Assembly (NCBI GenBank): GCA_963681975.1
Contig: OY820613.1
Span: 3,720,001-3,784,000 of the forward strand
Length of the DNA stretch: 64,000 bases
Reading direction: 5' to 3'
Source of the DNA: JANELJ01 sp024511395
GTDB lineage: Bacteria > Pseudomonadota > Gammaproteobacteria > GRL18
The notes below the pieces were generated by a model. That model was not told where the DNA came from and made no database searches. It saw only the letters and a program-made list of their open reading frames with translations. Of this stretch, positions 24,966-33,477 are shown in pieces; position 1 is the first letter of the stretch, and every line of letters starts with the position of its first letter. The translations under genes were made by a program, and so were the position numbers.

Positions 24966-26390
24966 ATGGTTATGCCAACAAAGAGACTATCAATGCGACA
25001 ATTACGAACAATATTAAGACTCAGACTGCAAGCCAAACTCAGCCTGCGCCAGATAAAAACCAGCCTGCGATTAAGCCTGGGTGCCGTACAAAAAATCTGC
25101 AGTAAAGCAGAGGCTCTTGATCTGGACTGGCCCGCCATTGAACAACTGGACGATTAACAACTGGCCAGTCGGTTTTACCCCCAGGCCGATACCCGGGTTT
25201 CCAGCGCATTCCAGCTTCCTGACTGGTCAGAGGTCTATCGGGAACTCAAACGCAAAGGAATGACCAGGCTCCTGCTTTGGGAAGAATACACACAACAATA
25301 CCCAAACCGCTGTTACAGCTATCCACAGTACTGCATGCTGTACCAGCAATGGCAAAAGAAACAGAAACGCTCCATGCGTCAGCATCATAAGGCGGGAGAA
25401 AAACTCTTTGTTGATTATGCCGGTCAAACCGTTCCTGTTGTTCAGCAGGACACTGGTGAAATTCAGTTTGCCCGGATTTTTGTTGCCGTATTAGGTGCTT
25501 CCAATTACACCTATGCAGAAGCTACCTGGAGCCAACGCCTGCCGGACTGGATCGGCAGTCATGTAAGAACCTTTGAATTTATAAAAGGGGTTCCCGTACT
25601 GTTAATTCCTGATAATCTTAAAAGCAGTACCACCCGGGCCTGTCGGTACGATCCGGATATTAATATGTCTTACCAGCAGATGGCGGCTCATTATGGTACA
25701 GCCTTCGTTCCTGCCAGACCCCGAAAGCCTCAGGATAAAGCCAAAGCTGAAGTGGGTGTGCAGATTATAGAACGCTGGATCCTGGCTCGTTTACGTCATC
25801 AAACGTTCTTCTCACTGACAGAGCTCAATCAGCAGATCCATGGCCTGCTTGAAGAGGTCAACAACAAACCCTTTAAGCAGCTTAAAGGCACCCGGCAACA
25901 GTGGTTTGACTTGCTGGATAAACCGGAAGTGCATGCCAAAGCATTCTTAATAGAGATGTACTTTCATAACCGGTGCATCTGTCAGCATGCCAGACAATAC
26001 CATTCTGGTACCACCACCGTACCGGCCCATATGCCAGAGCGCCATAAGAAACACCATCAATGGACACCAGGGCGATTAATGAACTGGGCTAAGGATATTG
26101 GTGATGAAGTGCTTATCCGGGTTAAAAGCCAGTTGAAACAAAAGCAGCATGAAGAGCAGGCTTACCGGGTTTGCCTGGGCTTACTCAATCTGTCCCGACA
26201 ATATCCTAATGAGCGTTTAAATAAGGCCTGCCAGATTGCCAATCATAAAAATCTCAACCGGCTGAAGCACATTAAGTCTATATTGCTCAGCAATCAGGAT
26301 AAGTTACAGCCTGACTTCTTTGAACAGAAAGAACCTTCTTCATTACCACAGTCTCATGAGAACATTCGTGGCCCCAAAAGCTATCACTAA
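24966..26390 (+). pseudogene. istA: IstA transposase of IS21, nonsense mutation
   Basis: The frame starts VMPTKRLSMRQLRTILRLRL with the N-terminal helix-turn-helix, and ends at a TAA after EQLDD (25155-25157). The deleted IS21 copy at 59711 has CAA at this position. Past the stop the frame stays open to 26390, with the rve-type DDE core (KLFVDYAGQTVPVV, VLLIPDNLKSS, AKAEVGVQIIERWIL). A single reversion or readthrough would restore a protein of about 474 residues. A downstream ATG at 25260 would give only a protein without the DNA-binding domain. Confidence 0.9.
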
Positions 26391-26405
26391 CCAGGGAGTA
26401 TCAGC

Positions 26406-27161
26406 ATGTTAGAACAAACCATTACCCAACTTCGACAATTAAAACTCACCGGCATGGCCGATGCCCTGCTTAGCCAGATTGAGCAGCCGGGCACCTATGA
26501 AGGCCTGTCCTTTGAGCAGCGAATACAATTACTGGCCGACACCGAAGCCCGGGAAAGAGAGCAGAGAAAGCAAAAGCGGCTGATTAAAGCCGCCCGCTTT
26601 AAACTGGCTGCACATGCCCAGGATATTGATTATCTGCATCCCGGAGGTTTACAGCAATCTGTCATGGCTTCACTTCTGCAATGTGACTGGTTAAACAAAG
26701 CTCAGAACATTCTGATCACTGGCCCCTGTGGCAGTGGTAAAACCTTTATTGCCTGTGCACTGGGGCATACGGCGTGTATGAAAGGTCATAGTGTTAAATA
26801 TTACCGGTTGTCCCGGTTATTAATGATGCTTACCCGGAGCAAAGCAGACGGTACTTACCTCAAAACACTTCAGTCTCTGGCCAAAACAGAGCTGCTGATC
26901 ATTGATGACTGGGGACTGGAACTGTTAAAAGCGGTACAGCGCAATGACTTAATGGAATTGATGGATGATCGCCATGGACATGCATCAACCATTATGCTCA
27001 GTCAGTTACCCACTGATCAGTGGCATCAGTCTATCGGTGACAATACGATTGCCGATGCCATTTTAGATCGGCTTATGCACAATGCCCACCGACTTAAATT
27101 AAAAGGTGAATCGATGCGAAAAACACGCTCATCATTGACGGATGGTGGACACTTAGGGTAA
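26406..27161 (+). CDS. istB: IstB, IS21 helper ATPase (intact)
   Basis: AAA+ ATPase of 251 residues that controls target selection by IstA. Walker A is GPCGSGKTF (about residues 106-114), Walker B is LLIIDDWG (about 160-167), and the sensor region is IMLSQLP. It lies 15 bp after istA with GGGAGT before the ATG, the usual istAB arrangement. Length and motifs are normal. Confidence 0.95.
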   Translation: MLEQTITQLRQLKLTGMADALLSQIEQPGTYEGLSFEQRIQLLADTEAREREQRKQKRLIKAARFKLAAHAQDIDYLHPGGLQQSVMASLLQCDWLNKAQNILITGPCGSGKTFIACALGHTACMKGHSVKYYRLSRLLMMLTRSKADGTYLKTLQSLAKTELLIIDDWGLELLKAVQRNDLMELMDDRHGHASTIMLSQLPTDQWHQSIGDNTIADAILDRLMHNAHRLKLKGESMRKTRSSLTDGGHLG

Positions 27162-27331
27162 AAAGACTGTACGCCAATGTGTGGGCAGGGTTGGGTGTTC
27201 ACGATAGAACAGAATGGGTGTTCATGATGGATCAGAATTGGTGTTCACCATCAGCAGAATACGCAATCTGATCGAGAAACAGGCATTTAGTTCAATATTT
27301 TTTAGTTCTTATCCAGAATTCAGGTTAATTA

Positions 27332-27827
27332 CCGAACAGCGGTGGCTAAAGCCCGCTTTCTGAATGGCCAGTCGCTATGCTTTGTCTGGTGTGAGTTTGA
27401 GGACTCTAAAGGGAAAAAAAGACCACGTTTATTACTGTCAACAGATATGCAGTTAAGTGGTCTGGATATTATTGTCGCTTATGAAAAGCGCTGGTCGATT
27501 GAGCCCTTGTTCAATCAGTTAAAAAATGACTGGGGCATGAAACAGACCTGGCAGAAAACCCGGAAGGTGTTACATCGATGGGTACACATTATTGCTCTGG
27601 GGTATATTGTACCTCAATTGCGGGCTATTAAATGTCCGGACCCGGTATTGCGCTTAATTGATAATACGCCCTGGCGAAAGAATACACCCATTACTGCCGG
27701 AAGAATACGAATGGGACTGATAAGGTATTTTTCGCAGGTTAGGGTCAGGGACTGGTGGGATGGTAAGTCCCAAAAATTCCACCCACCGGATACAGATATT
27801 TTAAGGCGATTTGAAGATTTGTTATAA
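27332..27827 (+). pseudogene. IS4/IS701-like transposase, 3' part
   Basis: This continues the 5' part at 19956-20749 once the nested elements are removed: GREQQVN-YRTAVAKARFLNG is a continuous reading. It contains the Y..RW.IE..F.QLK motif (YEKRWSIEPLFNQLKNDWGM) with the catalytic Glu, and ends at RRFEDLL. Confidence 0.88.
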
Positions 27828-27924
27828 AAACAATTTCAAAACAGCCGGTTATAAATAAATTGTTAAAGAACGTATGAGCGAAACAGGATTCTCAAGGGTG
27901 AGCTGTCGCTCTAAACTTTAGTTA

Positions 27925-29422
27925 GTTCAACCTGAATAATACCGTTTTAAGCCTGACATCAAGCCAGGTTTAAAGCAGCTGATTGCCCCGGTTTGATAAA
28001 AGACCCCATCAAACCGGAAATAATTTTGAGCCACAAAAGCCGGAGCTTATTGAGGAGCTTTCTTAAGTTATGTCCAGCGGCTACCATAACCACATTAATG
28101 GCATCACCGACTGCACCTTTGAGGTAGCAGCGGTCTAAACGGCCATCGTTTTTCATATGACCAATTTCAGGCTCAATCGCACTGCGCCGTTTTAATGCCT
28201 TTTTAATACTTCGGGTAACGCCTCGCTTCTGACCTGAGATAAAAACTTTCGTATCTTTTACCTCATGTCCACGATAACCCCGGTCAACAAAGCACTGTTC
28301 CGGTTGTACGGCTGTAAACTGTTTTATCTGTTCCAGTTGTGGCAGTAGAGTGTGTCCATCATAAGGATTGCCCGGACAGCTTTGAGCACCAATAACAAAG
28401 CCTTCCTTGTTGGTTACCGCGATACTGGCTTTAACTCCAAATTCATAAGGCTTATGAGCTTTGCCTTTACTGATACACTCAACTTCAGGAGCATGTAAAC
28501 TGTAAAGCTTGTTCTTACTGTGCTGCTCCTGCTCAATCAGTTTCTGAGCCTGTTTTAGAGCTACTTCAAACAATGACTGAATATTGACAGAATAATTGGG
28601 CAGTTGTCGTTCAATATCCCGTTTAACACGACCTAAACGGGATTTCAGTTTATTGTTCATTTTCTTCATGCGTTTAAACTGTTTTGCATGTGCATAACGA
28701 CTGGCCATTAGTACATATTGCGGCCCAACCCGATTATAGTTCTGGCGCAGTTTAATACCGTGCTCTTTGGACAGTTTAACCAGGTTTTCTCTGGCTTTGT
28801 TCAGGAGCTTTGAATCGGTTGGAAAAGCGATGTTCTTTTCCTGTACGGTAGTATCTACCGTGACTTTCTTTAAACTGCCGGGCTTTATGGTTTTACTCTT
28901 TAGTCCGGCTTTAATGGTTTCAATCAGTAATTTTTCACTGCCTGACTTACCCGGCCGGTTACGCCATTTGGTCATGGTCACAGGGTGTATGGGCATCTTA
29001 TGCTGAAAGTATTCTTCACCACAAAAATATTGCCAGTACGGATTTTCTGTCCAGCCTTTTACTACCTGTTCATCTGATAAATCATGCAGGTGTTTCAGGT
29101 AATGCAATCCTGCAATCAATCGAGTGCGTATGGCAGGAGCACCTTTAGTGGATACAAACAGAGCACCCCATTCTTTATCAGGACTTTCCCGGTCTATGTG
29201 TTTTGATAACTTAATCAACTCATGGTTTATGTCCAGCATGTTTTCAAGACGCATCCTGAACAGGTCTTCCTGAGGTATTTTTGGCTGTTTCTCTGGCTTC
29301 ATTCTGGTATGGAAATTTGCAAGGTAATAAGGCTTATTTTACCAAAAACCTGCAAATTTAACACCCATAATCAAGCAATATTTCTTTATAAATCAATGCT
29401 ATATGTTTTATTCAGGGTGGAC
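27925..29422 (-). mobile_element. IS5-type element copy E (1498 bp, minus strand)
   Basis: It is complete, flanked by 6-bp TAGTTA (27919-27924 and 29423-29428). It landed inside the right end/target repeat of the IS4/IS701-like element, immediately downstream of lptB. One terminus is the subtype II form (GTCCACCC) and the body is mostly subtype I, suggesting a recombinant element. Confidence 0.95.
27959..29302 (-). CDS. IS5-family transposase (copy E, intact)
   Basis: Intact 447-residue transposase, subtype I (MKPEKQPKIPQEDLF), with all three DDE blocks and one CCGTACAG-like unit. It differs from copy B at a handful of residues (for example a Ser-Asn change in the NYSVNIQS block and GQSAALNLA at the end). 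It is transcribed in the same direction as the lpt genes upstream. Confidence 0.93.
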   Translation of the reverse strand: MKPEKQPKIPQEDLFRMRLENMLDINHELIKLSKHIDRESPDKEWGALFVSTKGAPAIRTRLIAGLHYLKHLHDLSDEQVVKGWTENPYWQYFCGEEYFQHKMPIHPVTMTKWRNRPGKSGSEKLLIETIKAGLKSKTIKPGSLKKVTVDTTVQEKNIAFPTDSKLLNKARENLVKLSKEHGIKLRQNYNRVGPQYVLMASRYAHAKQFKRMKKMNNKLKSRLGRVKRDIERQLPNYSVNIQSLFEVALKQAQKLIEQEQHSKNKLYSLHAPEVECISKGKAHKPYEFGVKASIAVTNKEGFVIGAQSCPGNPYDGHTLLPQLEQIKQFTAVQPEQCFVDRGYRGHEVKDTKVFISGQKRGVTRSIKKALKRRSAIEPEIGHMKNDGRLDRCYLKGAVGDAINVVMVAAGHNLRKLLNKLRLLWLKIISGLMGSFIKPGQSAALNLA

Positions 29423-29435
29423 TAGTTACAGTAAT

Positions 29436-30173
29436 TTATATTTTAAAATTATCGCCTAGGTAGACTTCACGTACTTGTTCATTAGCCAATAGAGCATCCG
29501 GGGCTCCTTTGGCAATGACACTACCGTCATTCATAATATAAGCCCGGCGGCAAACGCTCAAAGTTTCACGTACATTATGATCAGTAATGAGGACACCAAT
29601 ATTCTTTTCGGTCAGATGGGTGATTATGGATTGAATATCACTGACGGAAATGGGATCGACTCCGGCAAAAGGTTCATCGAGCAGGATAAAGTCCGGCTCC
29701 ATTGAGAGGGTTCTGGCGATTTCTACCCGTCGACGCTCACCGCCGGAAAGACTTATCCCCATGGATTTACGGATATGAGTGATGCTCAGTTCATTAAGTA
29801 ACTGTTCCAGATGATCTCGACGATCAGTACGGTTTAAGTCATTACGGGTCTGTAAAATTGCTAGGATATTTTCTTCTACCGTCAGTTTTCGAAAAACGGA
29901 GGCTTCCTGGGGCAGATAGCCTATTCCCAGCCGGGAACGTTTATGAATGGGCAGACGGGTAATATCCTGGTCGCGGCAGAGAATATGGCCGCTGTCGGCT
30001 TTAATCAGTCCTACCATCATATAAAAACTGGTGGTTTTACCGGCACCATTAGGGCCGAGCAGTCCCACCACTTCCCCTTTCTGCAGGGTAAAAGACACGT
30101 CTTTAACCACCTGACGGGATTTAAAGGTTTTGTTCAGCTTTTCAGCACGCAGTTCAACAAGTTTGGAAGACAT
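29436..30173 (-). CDS. lptB: LPS export ABC transporter ATPase LptB
   Basis: LptB powers extraction of lipopolysaccharide from the inner membrane as the LptB2FGC complex. The protein has 245 residues. Walker A is GPNGAGKTTSF (about residues 39-49), the signature is LSGGERRRVEIAR (about 143-155), and Walker B is FILLDEPFAGVDP. The length and C-terminal YLGDNFKI are typical. The gene follows lptA by 6 bp. An IS stack begins 1 bp beyond its stop (target repeat 29426-29434), but the coding sequence is intact. Confidence 0.97.
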   Translation of the reverse strand: MSSKLVELRAEKLNKTFKSRQVVKDVSFTLQKGEVVGLLGPNGAGKTTSFYMMVGLIKADSGHILCRDQDITRLPIHKRSRLGIGYLPQEASVFRKLTVEENILAILQTRNDLNRTDRRDHLEQLLNELSITHIRKSMGISLSGGERRRVEIARTLSMEPDFILLDEPFAGVDPISVSDIQSIITHLTEKNIGVLITDHNVRETLSVCRRAYIMNDGSVIAKGAPDALLANEQVREVYLGDNFKI

Positions 30174-30179
30174 AAGGGA

Positions 30180-30716
30180 TTATTTATTTTTACTCTTGGG
30201 CTGAATGGTGATTTTTACACGACCGCCGGATTTAATTGGCTGACCTTGTTTGTCTTTTTTGCTTTTGGCAATAACGGTTTCCCGTTTAGTGTCGTAAATA
30301 ATTTTATCGCCGCTGAAAGTATCTCCGCCCTGCCATACAAAGGCATTTTTCAGCAGATGAATTTTATCTTTTTTAAGGTAATAAATCATGGTGCTGGCAC
30401 GGGCCCGAAAATCCTTGTCCTTACCTTCCGGCCTCTGCTTAAAGGTGGCTAATTTGCCCTTGGTTCCCTCAGCCACAGCCTTTTCCAGCTCTTTATTTTT
30501 ATCATTATACAAGGTCAGCTTATGCGCCTTAATGACCATATTACCCTGAACCAGTACCACATTCCCGGTATAAATACTGATCCCCTTCAAATCATCAATA
30601 TCCGCCGTATCCGCCTCCAGCTCAATAGGCTGATCCCGATCACTGGCCAATGCCAGCACATCCACCGAACAAAGCAAAGAAAAAAATACCCAAATTAAAA
30701 CCAGCCCCACTTTCAT
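30180..30716 (-). CDS. lptA: Periplasmic LPS-bridge protein LptA
   Basis: LptA forms the periplasmic beta-jellyroll bridge that carries lipopolysaccharide to LptDE. The 178-residue protein has a signal peptide (VGLVLIWVFFSLLCSVDVLA) and the OstA fold, with blocks QPIELEADTADIDDLKGISI, YTGNVVLVQGNMVIKA and ARASTMIYYLKKDKIHL. The C-terminus is basic. lptB follows directly. Upstream, the lptC partner is separated by a complete IS4 element and heptamer arrays (30743-32303), so lptA and lptB may depend on a promoter in or near that IS. Confidence 0.95.
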   Translation of the reverse strand: MKVGLVLIWVFFSLLCSVDVLALASDRDQPIELEADTADIDDLKGISIYTGNVVLVQGNMVIKAHKLTLYNDKNKELEKAVAEGTKGKLATFKQRPEGKDKDFRARASTMIYYLKKDKIHLLKNAFVWQGGDTFSGDKIIYDTKRETVIAKSKKDKQGQPIKSGGRVKITIQPKSKNK

Positions 30717-30742
30717 TAGATAAAAACCCTCAATATACTTTC

Positions 30743-30791
30743 ACTTAATACTTAATACTTAATACTTAATACTTAATACTTAATACTTAAT
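30743..30791 (+). repeat. Heptamer array ACTTAAT x7
   Basis: Seven exact tandem copies of ACTTAAT lie 27 bp upstream of lptA and abut the left end of the IS4 element. Degenerate ACTTAAC units continue on the other side of the IS (32217-32230), so the IS inserted into the array. Confidence 0.97.
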
Positions 30792-32214
30792 CACAGGTAT
30801 GTCTTTAAGGATTTTATCATTTTGTTTCAATAGTTTACCCATCAGGATGTAACTCCATAATTAGGTTCTACACCAAACTGATAAAGTCCAGTAGACTTAT
30901 CTCGTTTAGGATGAGCTCTGCCGGCATTTTCTTTCAGGAAAAAATATGTTCTTTCAAGCACATCCGTTAATTGTTTTCGTTTATGGTTAACAATGGATTC
31001 CAATAATGAATACCACCAGTAAACGGTTGTTTTGGAGACCGTCAACGTTGACATCGCCATTTGGCAAAATTGTTCTATGCTACTACATATAAATCGTTTC
31101 AGAATCGTCGCGATTAAACTGCTCCAAACCAAAGCTTCCATCAATGCGCAATTACTGGTTTGAAACACCTGCAAGTTATTATGAGACTTGCACTCTTTAA
31201 ATAACAACTCAATCTGCCAGCGTAAACGATATAACTGGCTGATTTGTGTTGCTGAAAACTGTTCTGCATTCAGATTTGTAACTAAAAATGTATGCCTTTT
31301 TTCTTTGGGGCTCCAGATTGCAATCAGCCTTGTTTCTCTGCCATCAATCTCCACAATCATATCAATTAATTGTCGTTTTGGCAGAGATTTTACCAAATCA
31401 GACAATGGTTTAGTTCTTTTGCTAACGACTTGCCCATCTTCTCTGGTGGCCCGGTGAACCGCTATCCTGGAAAGTCTCATTGTCCGTAAAATATAATACT
31501 CTCCATGGTCATCTGTTTCATTAATCAGTTGACCTGAATAGTAGCTATGGTCACCTGATAATAACTGATTTTCCAGTTCATGAATGTCTGGTAACTCTGC
31601 TCGTTCTGAAAAGCTATCCGGTGTCAGTGTACTTTTTTCTATGCCTCCGGTTTTTAAGTCGTAGGTGACATGCAATTCCACGGCTGCCGGACTAATTGCT
31701 GTAAATCGCCCGGGATAATTCTTTTTCAGTGCCTTATGGATAGCAAATGAACTGCCATCCCGGATAAGTAATTTATCAAAACTGGCCAGAACAGGATGAT
31801 TACATTTCAGTTTTGTCTTTACCCGGTGATTAAAAACTTTATCTGCAACATCTCTCATCAATTGCGCAAATTCAGGTTTTGCTAATTGATTATGAAAGGA
31901 CTTATAACGGACATTTTTATTCGTTAACTGGTTAAAGTAACGATGAATTTCCGAAAAATTCTTTGTCTCTTTATCACCCGTAGCCGTAATCATACTCACT
32001 ATAAGCTGAAAAGGGGTTATCTGTCTTAATCGTTGGGAAAAGCCAATGTTTTTGCCCGGTTTATTAAGTTTCTTTTCACTCAATACGACTTTTAGTTTTT
32101 TTGATAATGTGCTACTTTTCATTTGAAGCCTTTTTGTTGATGAATAATTGCCTGAATAACAACTATTTGATCATCAAATTGGCTTCATTTCAATTCCTAA
32201 AGATCATACCTATG
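30792..32214 (-). mobile_element. IS4-family element copy 1 (about 1423 bp)
   Basis: The ends CACAGGTATGTCTTTA and (reverse) CATAGGTATGATCTTTA are inverted repeats. The flanks share about ATACTTAA, but the exact target duplication is blurred by the heptamer array. The element sits between lptC and lptA with its transposase on the operon strand. Confidence 0.9.
30842..32122 (-). CDS. IS4-family transposase (intact)
   Basis: This 426-residue DDE transposase is of the IS4 family. Blocks include LLIRDGSSFAIHKALKKNYP with the first Asp, LLSGDHSYYSGQLI with the second, and the Y-(2)-R-(3)-E-(6)-K motif YRLRWQIELLFKECKS with the Glu. It is the intact reference for the dead copy at 45518-46939. Confidence 0.93.
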   Translation of the reverse strand: MKSSTLSKKLKVVLSEKKLNKPGKNIGFSQRLRQITPFQLIVSMITATGDKETKNFSEIHRYFNQLTNKNVRYKSFHNQLAKPEFAQLMRDVADKVFNHRVKTKLKCNHPVLASFDKLLIRDGSSFAIHKALKKNYPGRFTAISPAAVELHVTYDLKTGGIEKSTLTPDSFSERAELPDIHELENQLLSGDHSYYSGQLINETDDHGEYYILRTMRLSRIAVHRATREDGQVVSKRTKPLSDLVKSLPKRQLIDMIVEIDGRETRLIAIWSPKEKRHTFLVTNLNAEQFSATQISQLYRLRWQIELLFKECKSHNNLQVFQTSNCALMEALVWSSLIATILKRFICSSIEQFCQMAMSTLTVSKTTVYWWYSLLESIVNHKRKQLTDVLERTYFFLKENAGRAHPKRDKSTGLYQFGVEPNYGVTS

Positions 32215-32247
32215 AATACTTAACACTTAACACTCTATGCTCTTTCT

Positions 32248-32303
32248 GAACGCTGAACGCTGAACGCTGAACGCTGAACGCTGAACGCTGAACGCTGAAC
32301 GCT
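32248..32303 (+). repeat. Heptamer array GAACGCT x8
   Basis: Eight exact copies of GAACGCT run up to and into the lptC stop codon (TAG read from 32304 to 32302 on the minus strand). It has the same 7-bp period as the ACTTAAT array but a different unit. Confidence 0.97.
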
Positions 32304-32886
32304 ACTCCTTCACCGGCATATGCCGAGCCTTAACATTATCCAATAAATAATAATGCTCCTTATCCAGATAGGCCTTCATCCCGACACCGGTGGCAACGGT
32401 GCTTTTCGAAGTGATTTTAACGGACTTATCCGTTTCAGCGTATTCTTTTTCCGGCCATACCGTTAATTCAGGTGTTTCCAGTCTGGAATAATGATTCTGG
32501 GCGCTTTTCTTACGCTCAATATTCGTATGACCTTTTAATAATATCCGGGTTCCATCTTTATTAATCCAGCCCCTGTCAGTGGTCACCAGTACTGGAGAAC
32601 CGGTGGCTCGAAAAAAAGTAATAACCGGAGAGACTATTTCTGAATCTTCATTGCCGGGATAGTGAAACAGCTTTTTACCTATTACCTTGCTTTTAGGCAG
32701 ACCATCTTCACCAAAATTTATAATCGTAGTATGGTTAAAAAAGGAATCTGCAACTTTAGTTTTATTGCCCTGTTCCGGAAATACAATTTTGGAGCCCTGT
32801 CTGGTGCTGGAATTTAAAATGGGCCAGGTCAGTATAATGGATAACAATGGAATGGTCAGCAGCAGAAGCAGGAGTTTTTTATCCAT
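32302..32886 (-). CDS. lptC: LPS export complex protein LptC
   Basis: LptC is the bitopic inner-membrane protein that receives lipopolysaccharide from LptB2FG and passes it to LptA. The 194-residue protein has one N-terminal membrane segment (LLLLLLTIPLLSIILTWPIL, residues 4-23) and a periplasmic jellyroll domain (PVLVTTDRGWINKDGTRILL, ELTVWPEKEYAETDKSVKIT). It follows kdsC by 27 bp. The stop codon overlaps a heptamer array, and downstream lptA is displaced by an IS4 element. Confidence 0.92.
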   Translation of the reverse strand: MDKKLLLLLLTIPLLSIILTWPILNSSTRQGSKIVFPEQGNKTKVADSFFNHTTIINFGEDGLPKSKVIGKKLFHYPGNEDSEIVSPVITFFRATGSPVLVTTDRGWINKDGTRILLKGHTNIERKKSAQNHYSRLETPELTVWPEKEYAETDKSVKITSKSTVATGVGMKAYLDKEHYYLLDNVKARHMPVKE

Positions 32887-32913
32887 ATTCAGTTAATCCG
32901 GAAGGTAAAAGGT

Positions 32914-33435
32914 TTAAAGGTAGACTGAAAATTGTTCTTCGAGTGTACCCTGAGCTTCCATCAGTAGTTCGCAGACATCTCTTACTGCACCATGACCGCC
33001 AATATGTTCCGTTGTCCAGTGAGCCATGGCTTTGACCCGTTTATGGGCATCGGCAACTGCAATAGCCAGTCCAACCTGTTTCATAACCGGAATATCCACC
33101 AGATCATCCCCAACATAGGCAACTTGTTCCGGAGTTAAGGACAGCTGAGTGCATAGGTCTTTAAAAGCCTGTACTTTACTTAATTGCCCCTGAAAAACCA
33201 GATCAATATTCAGGTTTTTCATGCGATGTTTGACCACATCTGAGGTGCGGGCTGTAATAACCGCCAGAGGAATACCGGAGTGCTGGAGCATCTTAATACC
33301 TAGCCCGTCTCTGGAATGAAAGGCCTTGTATTCCAGGCCGTTATCACCAAAAAAAAGACCGCCGTCTGTCATAACGCCGTCCACATCACAGATCAGCAGC
33401 TTAATGATTTTAGCTTTGGCAAAAATATCCTGCAT
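32914..33435 (-). CDS. kdsC: 3-deoxy-D-manno-octulosonate 8-phosphate phosphatase KdsC
   Basis: KdsC dephosphorylates KDO 8-phosphate in lipopolysaccharide core synthesis. It is a 173-residue cap-less HAD phosphatase. Motif I is LLICDVDGVMTDGGLFF (nucleophile Asp and second Asp), motif II is the Thr in AVITARTSD, Lys lies in the QVQAFKDL-like segment, and motif IV is VAYVGDDLVDIPVM. kdsD, which separates yrbG from kdsC in E. coli, is not present between them here. Confidence 0.95.
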   Translation of the reverse strand: MQDIFAKAKIIKLLICDVDGVMTDGGLFFGDNGLEYKAFHSRDGLGIKMLQHSGIPLAVITARTSDVVKHRMKNLNIDLVFQGQLSKVQAFKDLCTQLSLTPEQVAYVGDDLVDIPVMKQVGLAIAVADAHKRVKAMAHWTTEHIGGHGAVRDVCELLMEAQGTLEEQFSVYL

Positions 33436-33477
33436 AATGATTCCGTATTTTCCTTACTTATCTATGTTGCTCAGTGA

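Larger units (their letters stand above)
24748..27265 (+). mobile_element. IS21-family element, full length (2518 bp)
   Basis: The element runs TGCATATTCTG to CAGAATACGCA, with 5'-TG/CA-3' ends, and is flanked by 7-bp ATCTGAT repeats (24741-24747 and 27266-27272). Both ends hold multiple copies of a GTGAACAC(N)GATTCTGA-like motif, the repeated transposase binding sites typical of IS21. It interrupts IS982 copy 2. Confidence 0.93.
22278..27325 (-). mobile_element. IS982-family element copy 2, twice interrupted
   Basis: Once the inner IS5-type (22716-24213) and IS21 (24748-27265) insertions and their target repeats are removed, the pieces 22278-22715, 24220-24747 and 27273-27325 sum to 1019 bp, identical in length to copy 1. 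It is flanked by TAATTA (22272-22277 and 27326-27331), its target duplication within the IS4/IS701-like transposase. Confidence 0.9.
19641..27921 (+). mobile_element. IS4/IS701-like element, split by nested insertions
   Basis: The left end CTAAAGTTTAGAG (19641) and its inverse at 27909-27921 are terminal repeats. The 9-bp target duplication TTACAGTAA is at 19632-19640 and at 29426-29434, the latter pushed away by another IS. The transposase is cut in two at TAATTA and both halves join in frame once the inner elements are removed. The element originally inserted 1 bp beyond the lptB stop codon. Confidence 0.85.

Noticed and set aside
29943..30452. A 169-codon plus-strand frame over lptB and lptA
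   Set aside because: It is antisense to two well-conserved genes and has no ribosome binding site or family resemblance.
30743..32303. Heptamer arrays as a CRISPR-like array
   Set aside because: The units are 7 bp and contiguous without spacers, and no cas genes are present.
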